From NCBI GenBank assembly GCA_964354135.1, contig CAYGZA010000183.1:1-13593 (forward strand): a DNA stretch of 13,593 bases, written 5' to 3'. The translations under genes were made by a program, and so were the position numbers. Shown here piece by piece: positions 5,332 through 13,174 of the stretch. The DNA is from CAYGZA01 sp964354135 (GTDB lineage: Bacteria; Planctomycetota; Planctomycetia; Pirellulales; Thermoguttaceae). How positions within the stretch are numbered: the stretch's first letter is position 1; each line of letters opens with the position of its first letter. The notes beneath the pieces were generated by a model, which had not been told where the DNA came from, did no database searches, and was given only the letters and a program-made list of their open reading frames with translations.

Positions 5332-6363
5332 GACGCTGAAGCGGACGAAGATCACGTCGTCCTCCCGGACCACGTAATCCTTGGGCTCCGCGCGCATCAG
5401 GTGCTGGGCCTTCACCTCGCGCTCGCTGCCCAGGCGAACGAGGTCTTCACACTTCATCACCTCGGCGCGGATGAAGCCGCGGGCAAGGTCGGTGTGGACC
5501 GCTGCCGCGGCCTCCACGGCAGTGCCGCCTTTGCGGAGAATCCAACTGCGGGATTCGCGATCGTTGACCGTAAAGAAGAGCGTGTGGCCCGAGGCGTCGA
5601 GGATCTTGCGGATCAGGTCGTCCCGGTCGGCGCCGCCCACGCCCATCTCCCGCTGGAACTCTTCGCGGTCTTCCGGACTCATCCGGGCAAGCTCCAGCTC
5701 CAGGCCGACCGGCATGGCGACGACCGCTATCCCCGCGGGCATTGCCGCGGCGAAGCGCTCGGGGTGCGGCTCGTCGTCGGCCGTGTTGACGATCGCCATC
5801 CAGGGTTTCTCCATCGTCAGGCGGAAGGCGCGGGTGACCTTGAGTTGCTCGTCGGTCATGTCCTCGGGACGCAGGGGGCGGCCCGACTCCATCGCGGCGA
5901 GGACCATCTTCAGGGTCTGCTCCTCGTGCTCCAGGACCTCGCGTTCCTGGCGCGGGATCGGCTTCTTAAGCGATTCCTTCACGCGGGCGATGCGGGCCGA
6001 GACGATCTCCATGTCGGCCAGGAGCAGGTCTTCGCCGAACGATCGGACGTCGGCCGCCGGATCGGAGCCGCCCAGCGCGGCCGCCACCAGGACCAGACAG
6101 TCGGCCTCGCGGATCGTCGCCAAGCGGACGGCGTTGCCCTCGTGGGTGCGGCTCAGCCCCGGCGTATCGACGATCTCCAGGGCCGCAAGGTGCGTCTTCT
6201 TCGCGTGATAGATCTTGGCCAGCGCCTCGACCCGGGGATCGGCGATCGGGGCCATGGCCGTCTGGCCGGTGTGGGCGTGTCCCGGGTCGGGCCGGACCCC
6301 GGTGAGCCACTCGAAGAGCGTGCTCTTCCCCGATCCCTTGTATCCGACCAGGCCGGTCTTCAT
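5329..6363 (-). CDS. YchF-family P-loop NTPase with C-terminal TGS domain (divergent paralogue)
   Basis: The product has 344 residues (E. coli YchF 363). Residues 1-25 hold the Walker A motif GYKGSGKS (7-14), followed by the G3 motif DTPGL (66-70) and NTAD (193-196) at the G4 position. The C-terminal TGS/DUF933 domain (about 261-344) is the best match to YchF: FFTVNDRESRSWILRKG, HTDLARGFIRAEV, RAEPKDYVVREDDV. YchF proteins bind ATP rather than GTP and associate with ribosomes. The altered G1 (YKGSGKS instead of LPNVGKS), G3 (DTPGL instead of DIAGL), and a shortened switch region lacking the long glycine-rich GASKGEGLG segment mark this as a separate branch, so specificity cannot be assumed. 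The ATG (6363) overlaps the TGA of the transglutaminase gene (ATGA), implying translational coupling. A longer upstream frame exists but lies inside that gene and is not used. The stop lies in a REP copy. Confidence 0.9.
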   Translation of the reverse strand: MKTGLVGYKGSGKSTLFEWLTGVRPDPGHAHTGQTAMAPIADPRVEALAKIYHAKKTHLAALEIVDTPGLSRTHEGNAVRLATIREADCLVLVAAALGGSDPAADVRSFGEDLLLADMEIVSARIARVKESLKKPIPRQEREVLEHEEQTLKMVLAAMESGRPLRPEDMTDEQLKVTRAFRLTMEKPWMAIVNTADDEPHPERFAAAMPAGIAVVAMPVGLELELARMSPEDREEFQREMGVGGADRDDLIRKILDASGHTLFFTVNDRESRSWILRKGGTAVEAAAAVHTDLARGFIRAEVMKCEDLVRLGSEREVKAQHLMRAEPKDYVVREDDVIFVRFSV

Positions 6364-8726
6364 GACTTTCTCCCCCGCAGCGCGCGTTCGAGCCGGGCCA
6401 GGGCCTGTTCTACCGCGTCGGCCTGGGACTTGTCCAGGGCGACGCCGCCGAATCGGACCTGATAGAAGGCCTCGGCCACCTGGACGGGCAGAATCGCCAG
6501 GCGCGGCTCGCCCGCCCACTCGGCGATCTGCCGGCCCGCGGCCACGGCGAATTCCCGCTGCGTGCTGGCGGCAGGCCGCACGAGGCCGCGGCGGGCCAAC
6601 GCCTTCTCCAGGCGGCGGAAGAACTCGACCTTGGCCCAGCCGGCGTAGCCAAGCTTACCGCCCCGGCGCAGAAACAGAGCGGAGGTTCCCGCCAGCACGA
6701 CCCGGTAGAGCGCATAACCGACTATCCCGAAAAGCGCCGTCCCCAACAACGCCGCCACCACGGACCAGAGGACCGATTGCGGGCCCCCTTCGCTCCAGCG
6801 ATCCAAGCCCAACGCCTTGCCGATCGCCGCGGCACGCTCTTTCCACCCCGCGCGGTCCGTCAGGGTCCGCCACACGTCTTGGAGCGCTTCCACGATGGGG
6901 TTGTAGACGGCTTGCCGCTGCCGCGGGCGATCCATCTCCACGACGTAGTTCTTCCAGAGGTAATCCAGCCAGTCGAGCCATTTGCCGGCCCTGCTGTTCC
7001 AGAATCCCCCGACTTCGGCCTCTGCGGAGGCGGGCGTCGGGTCCAGCCGCAGCCAGCCCCCGTCTCTCCACCGTGGATCGTCGCGGTCCGGTGCCAGATC
7101 CTTGGGGAGTTCTTCTTGCCGCAGATGGGCCTCGACCCACGTGTGGGCGTGCAACTGGCGGACCTGAAAGAACCTGCCCAGGCCGTTCCATTCCTCGGTC
7201 CGATAGCCGACCACCATGCGCGCCGGGATCCCTCGGCTGCGGAGCATCAGCGTCAGGGCAGTGGCGAAGTACTCGCAGTGCCCGCGGGGATTGTTGGTCA
7301 CGAAGTCCTCGATGGGGTCCAATCCCCGGTCCCGCTTCTGCCCTTTCAGGCTGTATTGGAAGCGGCCCGAGTGCCGGAATTGCTGCTCCAGGAACTGCGC
7401 CCGGCGGAAGTGGTCTTCGTCGGGCAGGTGGGACTGGGCGTCCCACTGGCGGGCCAGCTCGACGAGTGCCGGCACGGCGACGCGGCCGTCCTGCTCGGGC
7501 AGTTGCAGCAAATCGCCCGGCAAGAACCATTCTTCCCGGAGGTAGACCAGGCTCTGCCGCCCGTTATGGAATGCCGTCGTACCCAGGCTGAATTCGAACC
7601 GCGTGCGGGCGGACCCGCTCGTACGGAGAAGGCGGCCCAATCTCGGGTCGAAGTAGACTCGCGGATCTGCACGCTGCGGATCCCCCGCGAAGGGCCACAC
7701 GCAGAATAGCTCCTCCCCATACATGGGCTCGATTCGAATATCCTGGCGGACCGGTTCTCCGCGTGGGGGCCGGGCTCGGGAATCGAGGTAGTCGCGAGTC
7801 TGGACGAAGCAGCCGGGAGGGAGGCTCCACCGGCCGCCCTTGTAGTCGGTCAGGACGGTGCCGCGGAGGTAGATGCTGCCTTCGACCGAGTAAGGGTCCT
7901 TGCCGGCGACATCATGGAACACGATCCTGAGCACCTCTTCCGGACTTTGGATAACCTTGCCCAACTCGCCCAGCGTGACCTTGTCGGAAAAGCCGACGGT
8001 GTACCGCAGGGAGACGCCGGCCCCCGGCCATGCCCCGCGGCCCAGGCGGGGAACCGTGAAGAAGACCGGCACGCTCAGCACCAGCGTGGCCAACCCCAGC
8101 CGCAGCAGGCGCCAGAAGAGTTCCCGCTCCACGCCGATCCGGCCGGGCGACGTGCCGAAAAACGTCGCGTTCTCGCGGGCCAGGGGCCACCGCGATCCAC
8201 CCGGGGCCGGCGCCGCGTCCGCTGCGGGAGGATGGCGGGTCCGCTCGCAGTGCAGGAACAACAGCGCCAACGCCCCCAGCGCCGTGAACAGGTAGACGAT
8301 CAAGAGAATCCCGAACACAAACCCCTGGACGAGCAGGGCCGCCACCACCACCTGCAAGGCGCTGAAGCGGATCAGGGCCCAGTAGACCCGCGGCGATTTC
8401 TCCTGAAACAGGTGGATCGCTTGCAGGTAGACGAGAAAATCGGCCACCGCCACGATCAGGGCCACCTTCTCCAGCTCCAGCGCCGTGGGGAGACAAAGAA
8501 GGAGCGCCCCTATCGAGGCCAGATTGGCAACCGTCCGATTGAGGCGGAACCACCCTTGGAAATCGGTCACCCACACCGACGCCGTCGCGGCGATCAGCAT
8601 CGCCGGCGGCATGACCGCGCTCTCCCGGCCCATCCCCACCAGGAGAGCGGCCAGGGCGGTCAGGGTCGCCACGTTGATTTGAAGCAGGCGTTCGAGAAAC
8701 ACCGCACGGCGCTCCCGGGGTGACAT
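6360..8726 (-). CDS. TgpA-like membrane transglutaminase (DUF3488, transglutaminase core, DUF4129)
   Basis: The product has 788 residues from the ATG at 8726 (MSPRERRAVFLERLLQ). An in-frame ATG at 8870 would add 48 residues translated from REP repeats and low-complexity sequence, so it is rejected. The chosen start lacks a strong ribosome binding site. Residues about 15-160 form five or six membrane helices, and another lies at 207-226. A large extracytoplasmic region then carries the transglutaminase triad: C484 in NPRGHCEYFATAL, H528 in HAHTWVEAHL, D562 in LRLDPTPA. A final helix (about 651-680) is followed by a cytoplasmic DUF4129-like tail. The family resembles Pseudomonas TgpA, which is essential and thought to act on periplasmic proteins. 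The usual partners (MoxR ATPase, DUF58 protein) are absent; instead it is coupled to the YchF-like NTPase downstream. Activity is inferred from the intact triad. Confidence 0.93.
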   Translation of the reverse strand: MSPRERRAVFLERLLQINVATLTALAALLVGMGRESAVMPPAMLIAATASVWVTDFQGWFRLNRTVANLASIGALLLCLPTALELEKVALIVAVADFLVYLQAIHLFQEKSPRVYWALIRFSALQVVVAALLVQGFVFGILLIVYLFTALGALALLFLHCERTRHPPAADAAPAPGGSRWPLARENATFFGTSPGRIGVERELFWRLLRLGLATLVLSVPVFFTVPRLGRGAWPGAGVSLRYTVGFSDKVTLGELGKVIQSPEEVLRIVFHDVAGKDPYSVEGSIYLRGTVLTDYKGGRWSLPPGCFVQTRDYLDSRARPPRGEPVRQDIRIEPMYGEELFCVWPFAGDPQRADPRVYFDPRLGRLLRTSGSARTRFEFSLGTTAFHNGRQSLVYLREEWFLPGDLLQLPEQDGRVAVPALVELARQWDAQSHLPDEDHFRRAQFLEQQFRHSGRFQYSLKGQKRDRGLDPIEDFVTNNPRGHCEYFATALTLMLRSRGIPARMVVGYRTEEWNGLGRFFQVRQLHAHTWVEAHLRQEELPKDLAPDRDDPRWRDGGWLRLDPTPASAEAEVGGFWNSRAGKWLDWLDYLWKNYVVEMDRPRQRQAVYNPIVEALQDVWRTLTDRAGWKERAAAIGKALGLDRWSEGGPQSVLWSVVAALLGTALFGIVGYALYRVVLAGTSALFLRRGGKLGYAGWAKVEFFRRLEKALARRGLVRPAASTQREFAVAAGRQIAEWAGEPRLAILPVQVAEAFYQVRFGGVALDKSQADAVEQALARLERALRGRKS

Positions 8727-8779
8727 CCCGATGATAGGCGTTGCCGCCGGGCGCGCCAAGAAGGGAATAGTAGCAGCAG

Positions 8780-8876
8780 GAGGGTGCGCACTTGCGGGCA
8801 CGCGACTTTGTCTCCGGTGCGTGCGGGCACGCGCCCTGCTGCCGTGCTCGGCGTGCGTGGGAGCACGCACGCTACG
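8780..8876. repeat. Decayed REP-like palindromes upstream of the transglutaminase gene
   Basis: Three degenerate relatives of the cassette repeat can be seen: GGGTGCGCACTTGCGGGCAC (8782-8801), GGTGCGTGCGGGCACGCGCC (8816-8835), and a 9-bp hairpin GCGTGCGTG-GGAG-CACGCACGC (8851-8872). They have the same length and base pattern as the RAYT-flanking cores but several substitutions each, compensated in part so that the stems survive. They sit in the 311-nt gap between two divergent genes, within the likely leader of the leftward gene. Confidence 0.7.
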
Positions 8877-8979
8877 CTAAATACGGTATCACGCAACGTC
8901 ATTTAGGGCGGTCTGGTGGAGCCGAGCTCGCCCAGATAGAATGAATTGCTGCGGTCTGCAGGTACCCATGACGCCGGCC

Positions 8980-8999
8980 GTCCGGCAGCACTGCTGGAC
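8980..8999. promoter_or_regulatory. Imperfect 20-bp palindrome upstream of the kinase gene
   Basis: GTCCGGCAG (8980-8988) and CTGCTGGAC (8991-8999) pair with one G-T around a 2-nt centre, 39 nt before the kinase start. It could be an operator or a leader hairpin. In the rest of 8877-9037 I see only TAGAAT at 8937-8942, a possible -10 hexamer without a convincing -35. Confidence 0.3.
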
Positions 9000-9037
9000 G
9001 AGCCGCCAGTGCCACCCAACCGCCCGGTGAACGATCC

Positions 9038-10918
9038 ATGATCTGGAGGTTTCTGAGCAGCCTGCAATTTCGCATGGCGGTGGTTTTCCTAGTTGTCTCG
9101 ACGGTCCCGCTGGGAATCGTCGGATTGTTTGCGGTGCGGACGGCCGATCGGCTGATCGGCAGCATCGTGGCGAACCAGTTGGAAAACATGGCCGCGGAGA
9201 AGCAGGAGCTCCTGGAGCGGTGGATCGCCGAGCGGAAGGCCGATCTGGCGGTGGTGGCCGGCTCAGCGGCCGTGCAGGGCCTCGACCCCGGGCCGATCGC
9301 CCCTTACCTGAAGCTGGTGCAGGAGCGCTACGGGGTCTACAAGCGGTTCGTGGTGGCGGACGACAAGGGCCGAAGCGTCTACGACACCGCCGGCCACTTC
9401 GCGGAATCGGTGAGCGCCGAGGCGTATTGGCGGCACGCGCTCGCCCGGGGGACCTATCTCTCCAACGTGAGCCTGGAACCGGGAGGCGAGGAGTCGGTAT
9501 TCCGGATCGCGGAGCCGATCCCCGGTCCCCAAGGCAGCCCGCGGGGCGTCGTGTGCGCGACGGTCACCACCCGGGCGATCCATGCCCGCGTGCTCAGCGT
9601 CTCGCTGGGCGAGACGGGGGAATGCTACCTCGTCGACCGGACGGGGCTGTTTCTGGCCCATCGGGAGCCGTGGCGGGTGCTGAAGGAGAACATCGCGCAG
9701 TCGGAGAGTTTCGCCAACATCTTCGACGAGAGCCACTCCGGCCCGATCTACACCGATTACCGCGGGATCGCCGTGTTGGGGGCTTCGCGACCGGTGCGGG
9801 GCACGCCGGACACGCATTGGTACCTGGTCGTGGAACAGGACCGCGACGAGGCCTTCGCCAGCTCCTATCGGATGCGAGGGAACATCGCCGTGGCGGCGGC
9901 GCTGACCGTCGTCGGGGCGATCGTGCTCTCGTGGATGCTGGCCTCGTACGTGACGTCGCCGATCCGGGCCCTGAGTGCCGCGGCCGAAGCGCTCTCGCGG
10001 GGCGAGTTCGAGAAGGCCCTGACCCAGCAACCCCCCAGGCGCGATGAGATCGGCGCCCTTCACGCCTCGTTCCGCCACATGGCCCAGCAGCTCCGCGAGC
10101 GCCACGGCCGGCTGGAGGAGCGGATCGGGGTGACGCAGGAGGAGCTCCGCCGCTCGGACGAGAAGCTGCAAAGCACCCTGGTGGCCGCCGCGACGGCCGA
10201 GCGCCTGGCGGCCTTGGGGCGGCTGGCCTCGGGGGTGGCCCATGAAATCCGCACGCCGCTGACCTCGCTGAAGCTGTATTTTCAGTCGATCCGGGACGAA
10301 GTGGCCGTGGTGCCCGAGCTGGCCGAAGACTACGAAGTGGCCACGCGCCAGGTGCAGCGGATGGAATCGACGATCAATCATTTCCTGGACTTCGCCCGGC
10401 CGCGGGAGCCGGCGCTCGCGGCGGTCGATTTCTCGCGGCTGGTCGACGAGGCGCTCCTGGTGGCCCAGCCGCGGGCAAACCAGCAGGACGTGGAGGTGGT
10501 GCGGTCGGTCGAGGGTGGGCTTCCCGAGGTGCAAGGGGACTCGCGGCAATTGGGCGAGGCCCTGGTGAACCTGCTCGTGAACGCCCTCGAGGCGATGCCC
10601 GACGGGGGCCGGTTGACGATTTCGGTGGCGCCGCTCCGGGACGATCTCGCCTCCGCGAGCAGCCCGTGGGTGCGGATCGACGTGGCCGACACGGGATCCG
10701 GCATCCGCGAGGCGGACCTGGACCGGCTCTTTGAGCCCTTCTTCACGACCAAGGCGACCGGGTCCGGCCTGGGGCTGGCGATCGTCCGCGGGATCATCGA
10801 GCGGCACAGCGGCTCGATCCGGGTCCGAAGCAGGCCGGGCGAAGGCACGACGTTCTCCATTTTCTTACCGGCGGCCAACGCGGATTCTCTGCCGGCGGCC
10901 GACGCAAAGGAAACCTAG
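9038..10918 (+). CDS. Membrane sensor histidine kinase (dCache-like sensor, HAMP, HisKA, HATPase), partner of an NtrC-type regulator
   Basis: The product has 626 residues. Transmembrane helices lie at about 12-33 and 282-305. Between them is a 250-residue extracytoplasmic sensor with the double-Cache pattern (RYGVYKRFVVADDKGRSVYDT, GECYLVDRTGLFLAHR, THWYLVVEQD). HAMP covers about 306-357, then a coiled coil. The H-box GVAHEIRTPLTSLKL carries the phosphoryl-accepting H402. The ATP-binding domain has N515 (NLLVNALEAMPDGG), D551 (DTGSGI), FEPFFTTKATGSGLGLAI and a typical end GEGTTFSIFLP. This is the NtrB/ZraS/AtoS type that pairs with sigma-54 activators. The ATG at 9038 is preceded by a modest GGTGA site. 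The stop is 3 nt from the regulator start, so the two are one operon. No substrate-specific residues in the sensor can be read, so the signal is unknown; Cache domains usually bind small ligands such as amino acids or carboxylates. Confidence 0.95.
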   Translation: MIWRFLSSLQFRMAVVFLVVSTVPLGIVGLFAVRTADRLIGSIVANQLENMAAEKQELLERWIAERKADLAVVAGSAAVQGLDPGPIAPYLKLVQERYGVYKRFVVADDKGRSVYDTAGHFAESVSAEAYWRHALARGTYLSNVSLEPGGEESVFRIAEPIPGPQGSPRGVVCATVTTRAIHARVLSVSLGETGECYLVDRTGLFLAHREPWRVLKENIAQSESFANIFDESHSGPIYTDYRGIAVLGASRPVRGTPDTHWYLVVEQDRDEAFASSYRMRGNIAVAAALTVVGAIVLSWMLASYVTSPIRALSAAAEALSRGEFEKALTQQPPRRDEIGALHASFRHMAQQLRERHGRLEERIGVTQEELRRSDEKLQSTLVAAATAERLAALGRLASGVAHEIRTPLTSLKLYFQSIRDEVAVVPELAEDYEVATRQVQRMESTINHFLDFARPREPALAAVDFSRLVDEALLVAQPRANQQDVEVVRSVEGGLPEVQGDSRQLGEALVNLLVNALEAMPDGGRLTISVAPLRDDLASASSPWVRIDVADTGSGIREADLDRLFEPFFTTKATGSGLGLAIVRGIIERHSGSIRVRSRPGEGTTFSIFLPAANADSLPAADAKET

Positions 10919-10921
10919 CCG

Positions 10922-12382
10922 ATGGCCTCGATCTTGATTGTCGACAACGACGAAGGGCTCGTCCACTTTCTCACCCGGCTCTTTGCGAAAACGGGCTACG
11001 AGGTCGCGTCCTGCACCGACGGGGTCTCGGCTCTGGCGCGGCTCGGCGCGGAGAGCTTCGACGCCGTGCTGCTGGACTACAAGATGCCCGGGCTGAACGG
11101 CCTGGACACGCTGGCGGAGATCAAGCAGGGGCAGGTCAAGACGCCGGTCATCGTCATGACCGCGTACGGCACCACGGACACGGCCATCGAGGCGATGAAG
11201 CGCGGGGCCTACGACTACCTGCTCAAGCCGTTCGACACGGAGGAGCTGAGGCGGATCGTCGCCGATGCGGTGGAGGTCAGCCGGCTGATGAAGGAGGTCG
11301 TCAAGCTGCCGGAGTCGCTCACGCCGATCTCGGCCCAGGCCGTAAGCGGAGCGCAGATCGTCGGGTCGCACCGCAAAATCCAGGAGGTCTTCAAGCTGAT
11401 CGGGCAAGTGGCCGAGAAGGACGTGACCGTGCTGATCACCGGCGAGAGCGGGACCGGCAAGGAGCTGGTGGCGCGGGCGATCTACCACCACAGCCGCCGC
11501 AAGGACAAGCCGTTCATGGCGTTCAACTGCGCGACGGTGCCGGACACGCTCGTGGAGAGCGAGCTGTTCGGCTACGAGCGGGGGGCGTTTACCGGGGCCA
11601 ACCGCACCTACGCCGGCAAGTTCGAGCGGTGCCACCAGGGCACGCTCTTTTTCGACGAGATCGGCGACATGTCGCTGCGGACCCAGTCGAAGGTCCTCCG
11701 CGTGCTTCAGGAAGGGGAGTTCGAGCGGCTCGGGGGAAGTGAAACCATCAAAGTGAACGTCCGCACTCTGGCGGCCACGAACAAGGACCTGGAGAAAGAG
11801 GTCCAACAAGGACGCTTCCGCGAGGACCTCTATTACCGCTTGAGGATCGTCTCGATTCATCTGCCGCCGCTGAGGGCCCGGCTGGAAGACGTCCCTGCCC
11901 TGGTCGATTACTTCGTGGGGCGGTTCGCCACCGAATACGGCAGCCCGGTCCGCTACGTGGCCGAGCCGACGATCCGCAAGCTCCAGTCGCACGCCTGGCC
12001 GGGCAACGTCCGCCAGTTGGAGAACTGCCTCCGACGCGCGGTGCTGGTCTGCAAGGGGGACGTGCTCCTGGCCGAGCACGTCCATTTCGAGGGCGGCGAC
12101 CAGACGCCCGATTCGCCGGGAGCGGACGCAGCCGCGCGGAGCCTCGAAGAGCGGGTCGACGCGCTGGTCACGGAGATCCTCGATCAGGTGGGCGGGCGGG
12201 CCCACGCCAGCCTCATCGACCTCGTCGAGAAATCGCTCATCGCGCGGGCGCTCCAGGCGTGCGGGTACAACCAGGTTCGCACTGCGCGGCTCTTGGGCAT
12301 CAGCCGCAACACCCTCCGCCACCGCATGCAGAAGTACCACTTGGAGTCGCCGGGGAACGATCCGTCTTCGTCCTGCCCGTAA
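10922..12382 (+). CDS. NtrC-family sigma-54-activating response regulator
   Basis: The product has 486 residues in three domains. The receiver (1-120) has the phosphorylated D52 in LLDYKMPG, acidic D8 and D10, T80 and K102. The AAA+ domain (about 146-385) has Walker A GESGTGKE (174-181), the sigma-54-contacting GAFTGA loop (221-226, canonical), Walker B TLFFDEIGDM (241-250), RFREDLYYRL with the arginine residues, and WPGNVRQLEN (359-368). The C-terminal Fis-type helix-turn-helix (about 430-475, ARLLGISRNTLRHRM) binds upstream enhancer sites. Every residue needed for ATP hydrolysis and open-complex formation is present, so this is a full activator. It follows the kinase gene by 3 nt, with AAGGA about 10 nt before the ATG. 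The two sigma-54 promoters in this window are natural candidate targets. I give no gene name because AtoC, ZraR and NtrC types cannot be told apart from sequence alone. Confidence 0.97.
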   Translation: MASILIVDNDEGLVHFLTRLFAKTGYEVASCTDGVSALARLGAESFDAVLLDYKMPGLNGLDTLAEIKQGQVKTPVIVMTAYGTTDTAIEAMKRGAYDYLLKPFDTEELRRIVADAVEVSRLMKEVVKLPESLTPISAQAVSGAQIVGSHRKIQEVFKLIGQVAEKDVTVLITGESGTGKELVARAIYHHSRRKDKPFMAFNCATVPDTLVESELFGYERGAFTGANRTYAGKFERCHQGTLFFDEIGDMSLRTQSKVLRVLQEGEFERLGGSETIKVNVRTLAATNKDLEKEVQQGRFREDLYYRLRIVSIHLPPLRARLEDVPALVDYFVGRFATEYGSPVRYVAEPTIRKLQSHAWPGNVRQLENCLRRAVLVCKGDVLLAEHVHFEGGDQTPDSPGADAAARSLEERVDALVTEILDQVGGRAHASLIDLVEKSLIARALQACGYNQVRTARLLGISRNTLRHRMQKYHLESPGNDPSSSCP

Positions 12383-12391
12383 GCCAGCAGT

Positions 12392-12420
12392 GCTGTTCAC
12401 GGTCTGAACAGCCTTGTTAA
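12392..12420. promoter_or_regulatory. Perfect 8-5-8 inverted repeat just after the regulator gene: activator site or weak terminator
   Basis: GCTGTTCA (12392-12399), 5 nt, TGAACAGC (12405-12412). The geometry (inverted half-sites with a 5-nt spacer) resembles NtrC-type enhancer sites, and it lies about 180 nt upstream of the sigma-54 promoter at 12590, a normal enhancer distance. It is also followed by CTTGTTAA, so it could be a weak terminator for the kinase-regulator operon. The half-site TGAACAGC recurs at 13172-13179. Confidence 0.5.
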
Positions 12421-12509
12421 GCCGTTGCGGCACAAGGGTTTAGGGCATTCTGTCCCGTCATCGCGGTCGCCGGCATGGTGGGAATCCGCTGGGAGTGCCG
12501 CGGCCCGAT

Positions 12510-12536
12510 GCCCGGTCCCGCCACGGGCTTTTCTTC
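12510..12536 (+). terminator. Possible intrinsic terminator of the kinase-regulator operon
   Basis: GCCCG (12510-12514) pairs with CGGGC (12524-12528), followed by TTTTCTT. The stem is short (5 bp) and the loop 9 nt. Placement about 130 nt after the regulator stop and 55 nt before the next promoter fits an operon end. Elsewhere in 12421-12589 I see no gene. Confidence 0.45.
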
Positions 12537-12589
12537 CTAATCCGTTACGCAGTGGGACGTTCTGCACTTTCGGCTCGGCGGTCACGATC

Positions 12590-12608
12590 GCGGCACGGGC
12601 TTTGCGTT
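12590..12608 (+). promoter_or_regulatory. Second sigma-54 (RpoN) promoter, near consensus
   Basis: CGGCACGGGCTTTGCG has GG at 12592-12593 and GC at 12604-12605, exactly 10 nt apart. It matches the consensus TGGCACG-N4-TTGC at every position but the first base. Transcription would begin near 12617, about 45 nt before the GTG of the Cys-rich gene. The promoter is directly downstream of the sigma-54 activator gene and ahead of two small genes and gdhA. Confidence 0.7.
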
Positions 12609-12662
12609 AGCTCGCATTCCGTCTGCTTCCAACGTCCGCTTTGAGGAACACGGGAGGCGCTT

Positions 12663-12872
12663 GTGAGTTGTGCTTGCTGTCCGCGCTGTTTGCGGAGGAG
12701 AGATTGCAGGTTTCGGCAGCCCGGCACTTGGGTCAACGACTGCGACTTGTTCGAGCCGGGGCCGGCAGGCATCGAGCCGGAGACCGCGTTGAGTTGCGCC
12801 GACCAGTTCGATCGGCTCCGGCACGCCCCACTGAGAAGCCGCTTCAAGAGAGCGGAAGAAAGCGAAGGATGA
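12663..12872 (+). CDS. Small Cys-rich protein, possible metal-binding, unrecognised
   Basis: The product has 69 residues. The GTG start is supported by a strong GGGAGG site 5 nt away (12652-12657), and its TGA overlaps an ATG as ATGA (12869-12872) with the next frame, so the pair looks translationally coupled. The N-terminus has a dense Cys cluster, MSCACCPRC (C3, C5, C6, C9), then C15, C27 and C45, in the order CxCCxxC-x5-C-x11-C. The middle PGTWVNDCDLFEPGPAG and SCADQFDRL read like a folded domain rather than random sequence. No signal peptide or membrane helix is visible, so it should be cytoplasmic. The Cys pattern suggests zinc or iron-sulfur binding, or a redox switch; I do not recognise the family. 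It follows the sigma-54 promoter at 12590. A shadow ORF cannot be fully excluded at this length. Confidence 0.62.
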   Translation: MSCACCPRCLRRRDCRFRQPGTWVNDCDLFEPGPAGIEPETALSCADQFDRLRHAPLRSRFKRAEESEG

Positions 12873-12874
12873 CC

Positions 12875-13174
12875 ATGTCCCCAGAAGTCCCTCCGTCGCT
12901 CCAGAATCGCGTGAGGTTTGCGGAGGCGCCGAATGCCGCTTCCGCCGAGAGGGCCCTGAAGAACTGCCGCTACGTCGTGGCCGCGGTCAACGACAGTGCC
13001 CTGAAGGTGTGGGCCGACCTTTGGCAGGAGCTGAAGCCCGCCGTCGCGGCCAACGGCGCCGTAATGCCGGCGGCGGAGGGCGGCATCCGGCCGACGTGCG
13101 GCTGGCCGGAGTTCCTGGAGAAGCTCTGGCTCCTGAAGCACTACCTGGACTACGTCCATAACTTCACGAAATGA
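12875..13174 (+). CDS. Uncharacterised 99-residue protein
   Basis: Two starts are possible: ATG at 12875 (AAGGA 5 nt upstream, chosen) or ATG at 12869, which overlaps the preceding stop and adds two residues. Longer frames back to TTG at 12641 run through the Cys-rich gene and are rejected. The protein starts with a short polar segment (MSPEVPPSLQNRVRFAEAP), then an alanine-rich helix (SAERALKNCRYVVAAVNDSALKVWADLW, with C36-like single cysteines), a Gly/Pro linker with GIRPTCGWPEF, and a terminal aromatic helix (LEKLWLLKHYLDYVHN). This looks like a small helical cytoplasmic protein. It lies between the Cys-rich gene and gdhA, so all three may be transcribed from the sigma-54 promoter, although a 28-bp palindrome intervenes. 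I do not recognise the family and assign no function. Confidence 0.75.
   Translation: MSPEVPPSLQNRVRFAEAPNAASAERALKNCRYVVAAVNDSALKVWADLWQELKPAVAANGAVMPAAEGGIRPTCGWPEFLEKLWLLKHYLDYVHNFTK

Noticed and set aside
8727..8870. N-terminal extension of the transglutaminase to the ATG at 8870
   Set aside because: The 48 residues are translated REP palindromes (Arg/His/Ala/Pro) and precede a natural membrane-protein start.
8914..8932. TGGAGC-type GG-N10-GC match upstream of the kinase gene
   Set aside because: Only the dinucleotide spacing fits; neither the TGGCAC nor the TTGC element is conserved.
10865..12433. Long minus-strand frame opposite the response regulator
   Set aside because: Shadow of a secure NtrC-family gene; product rich in Arg, Leu and Val without domains.
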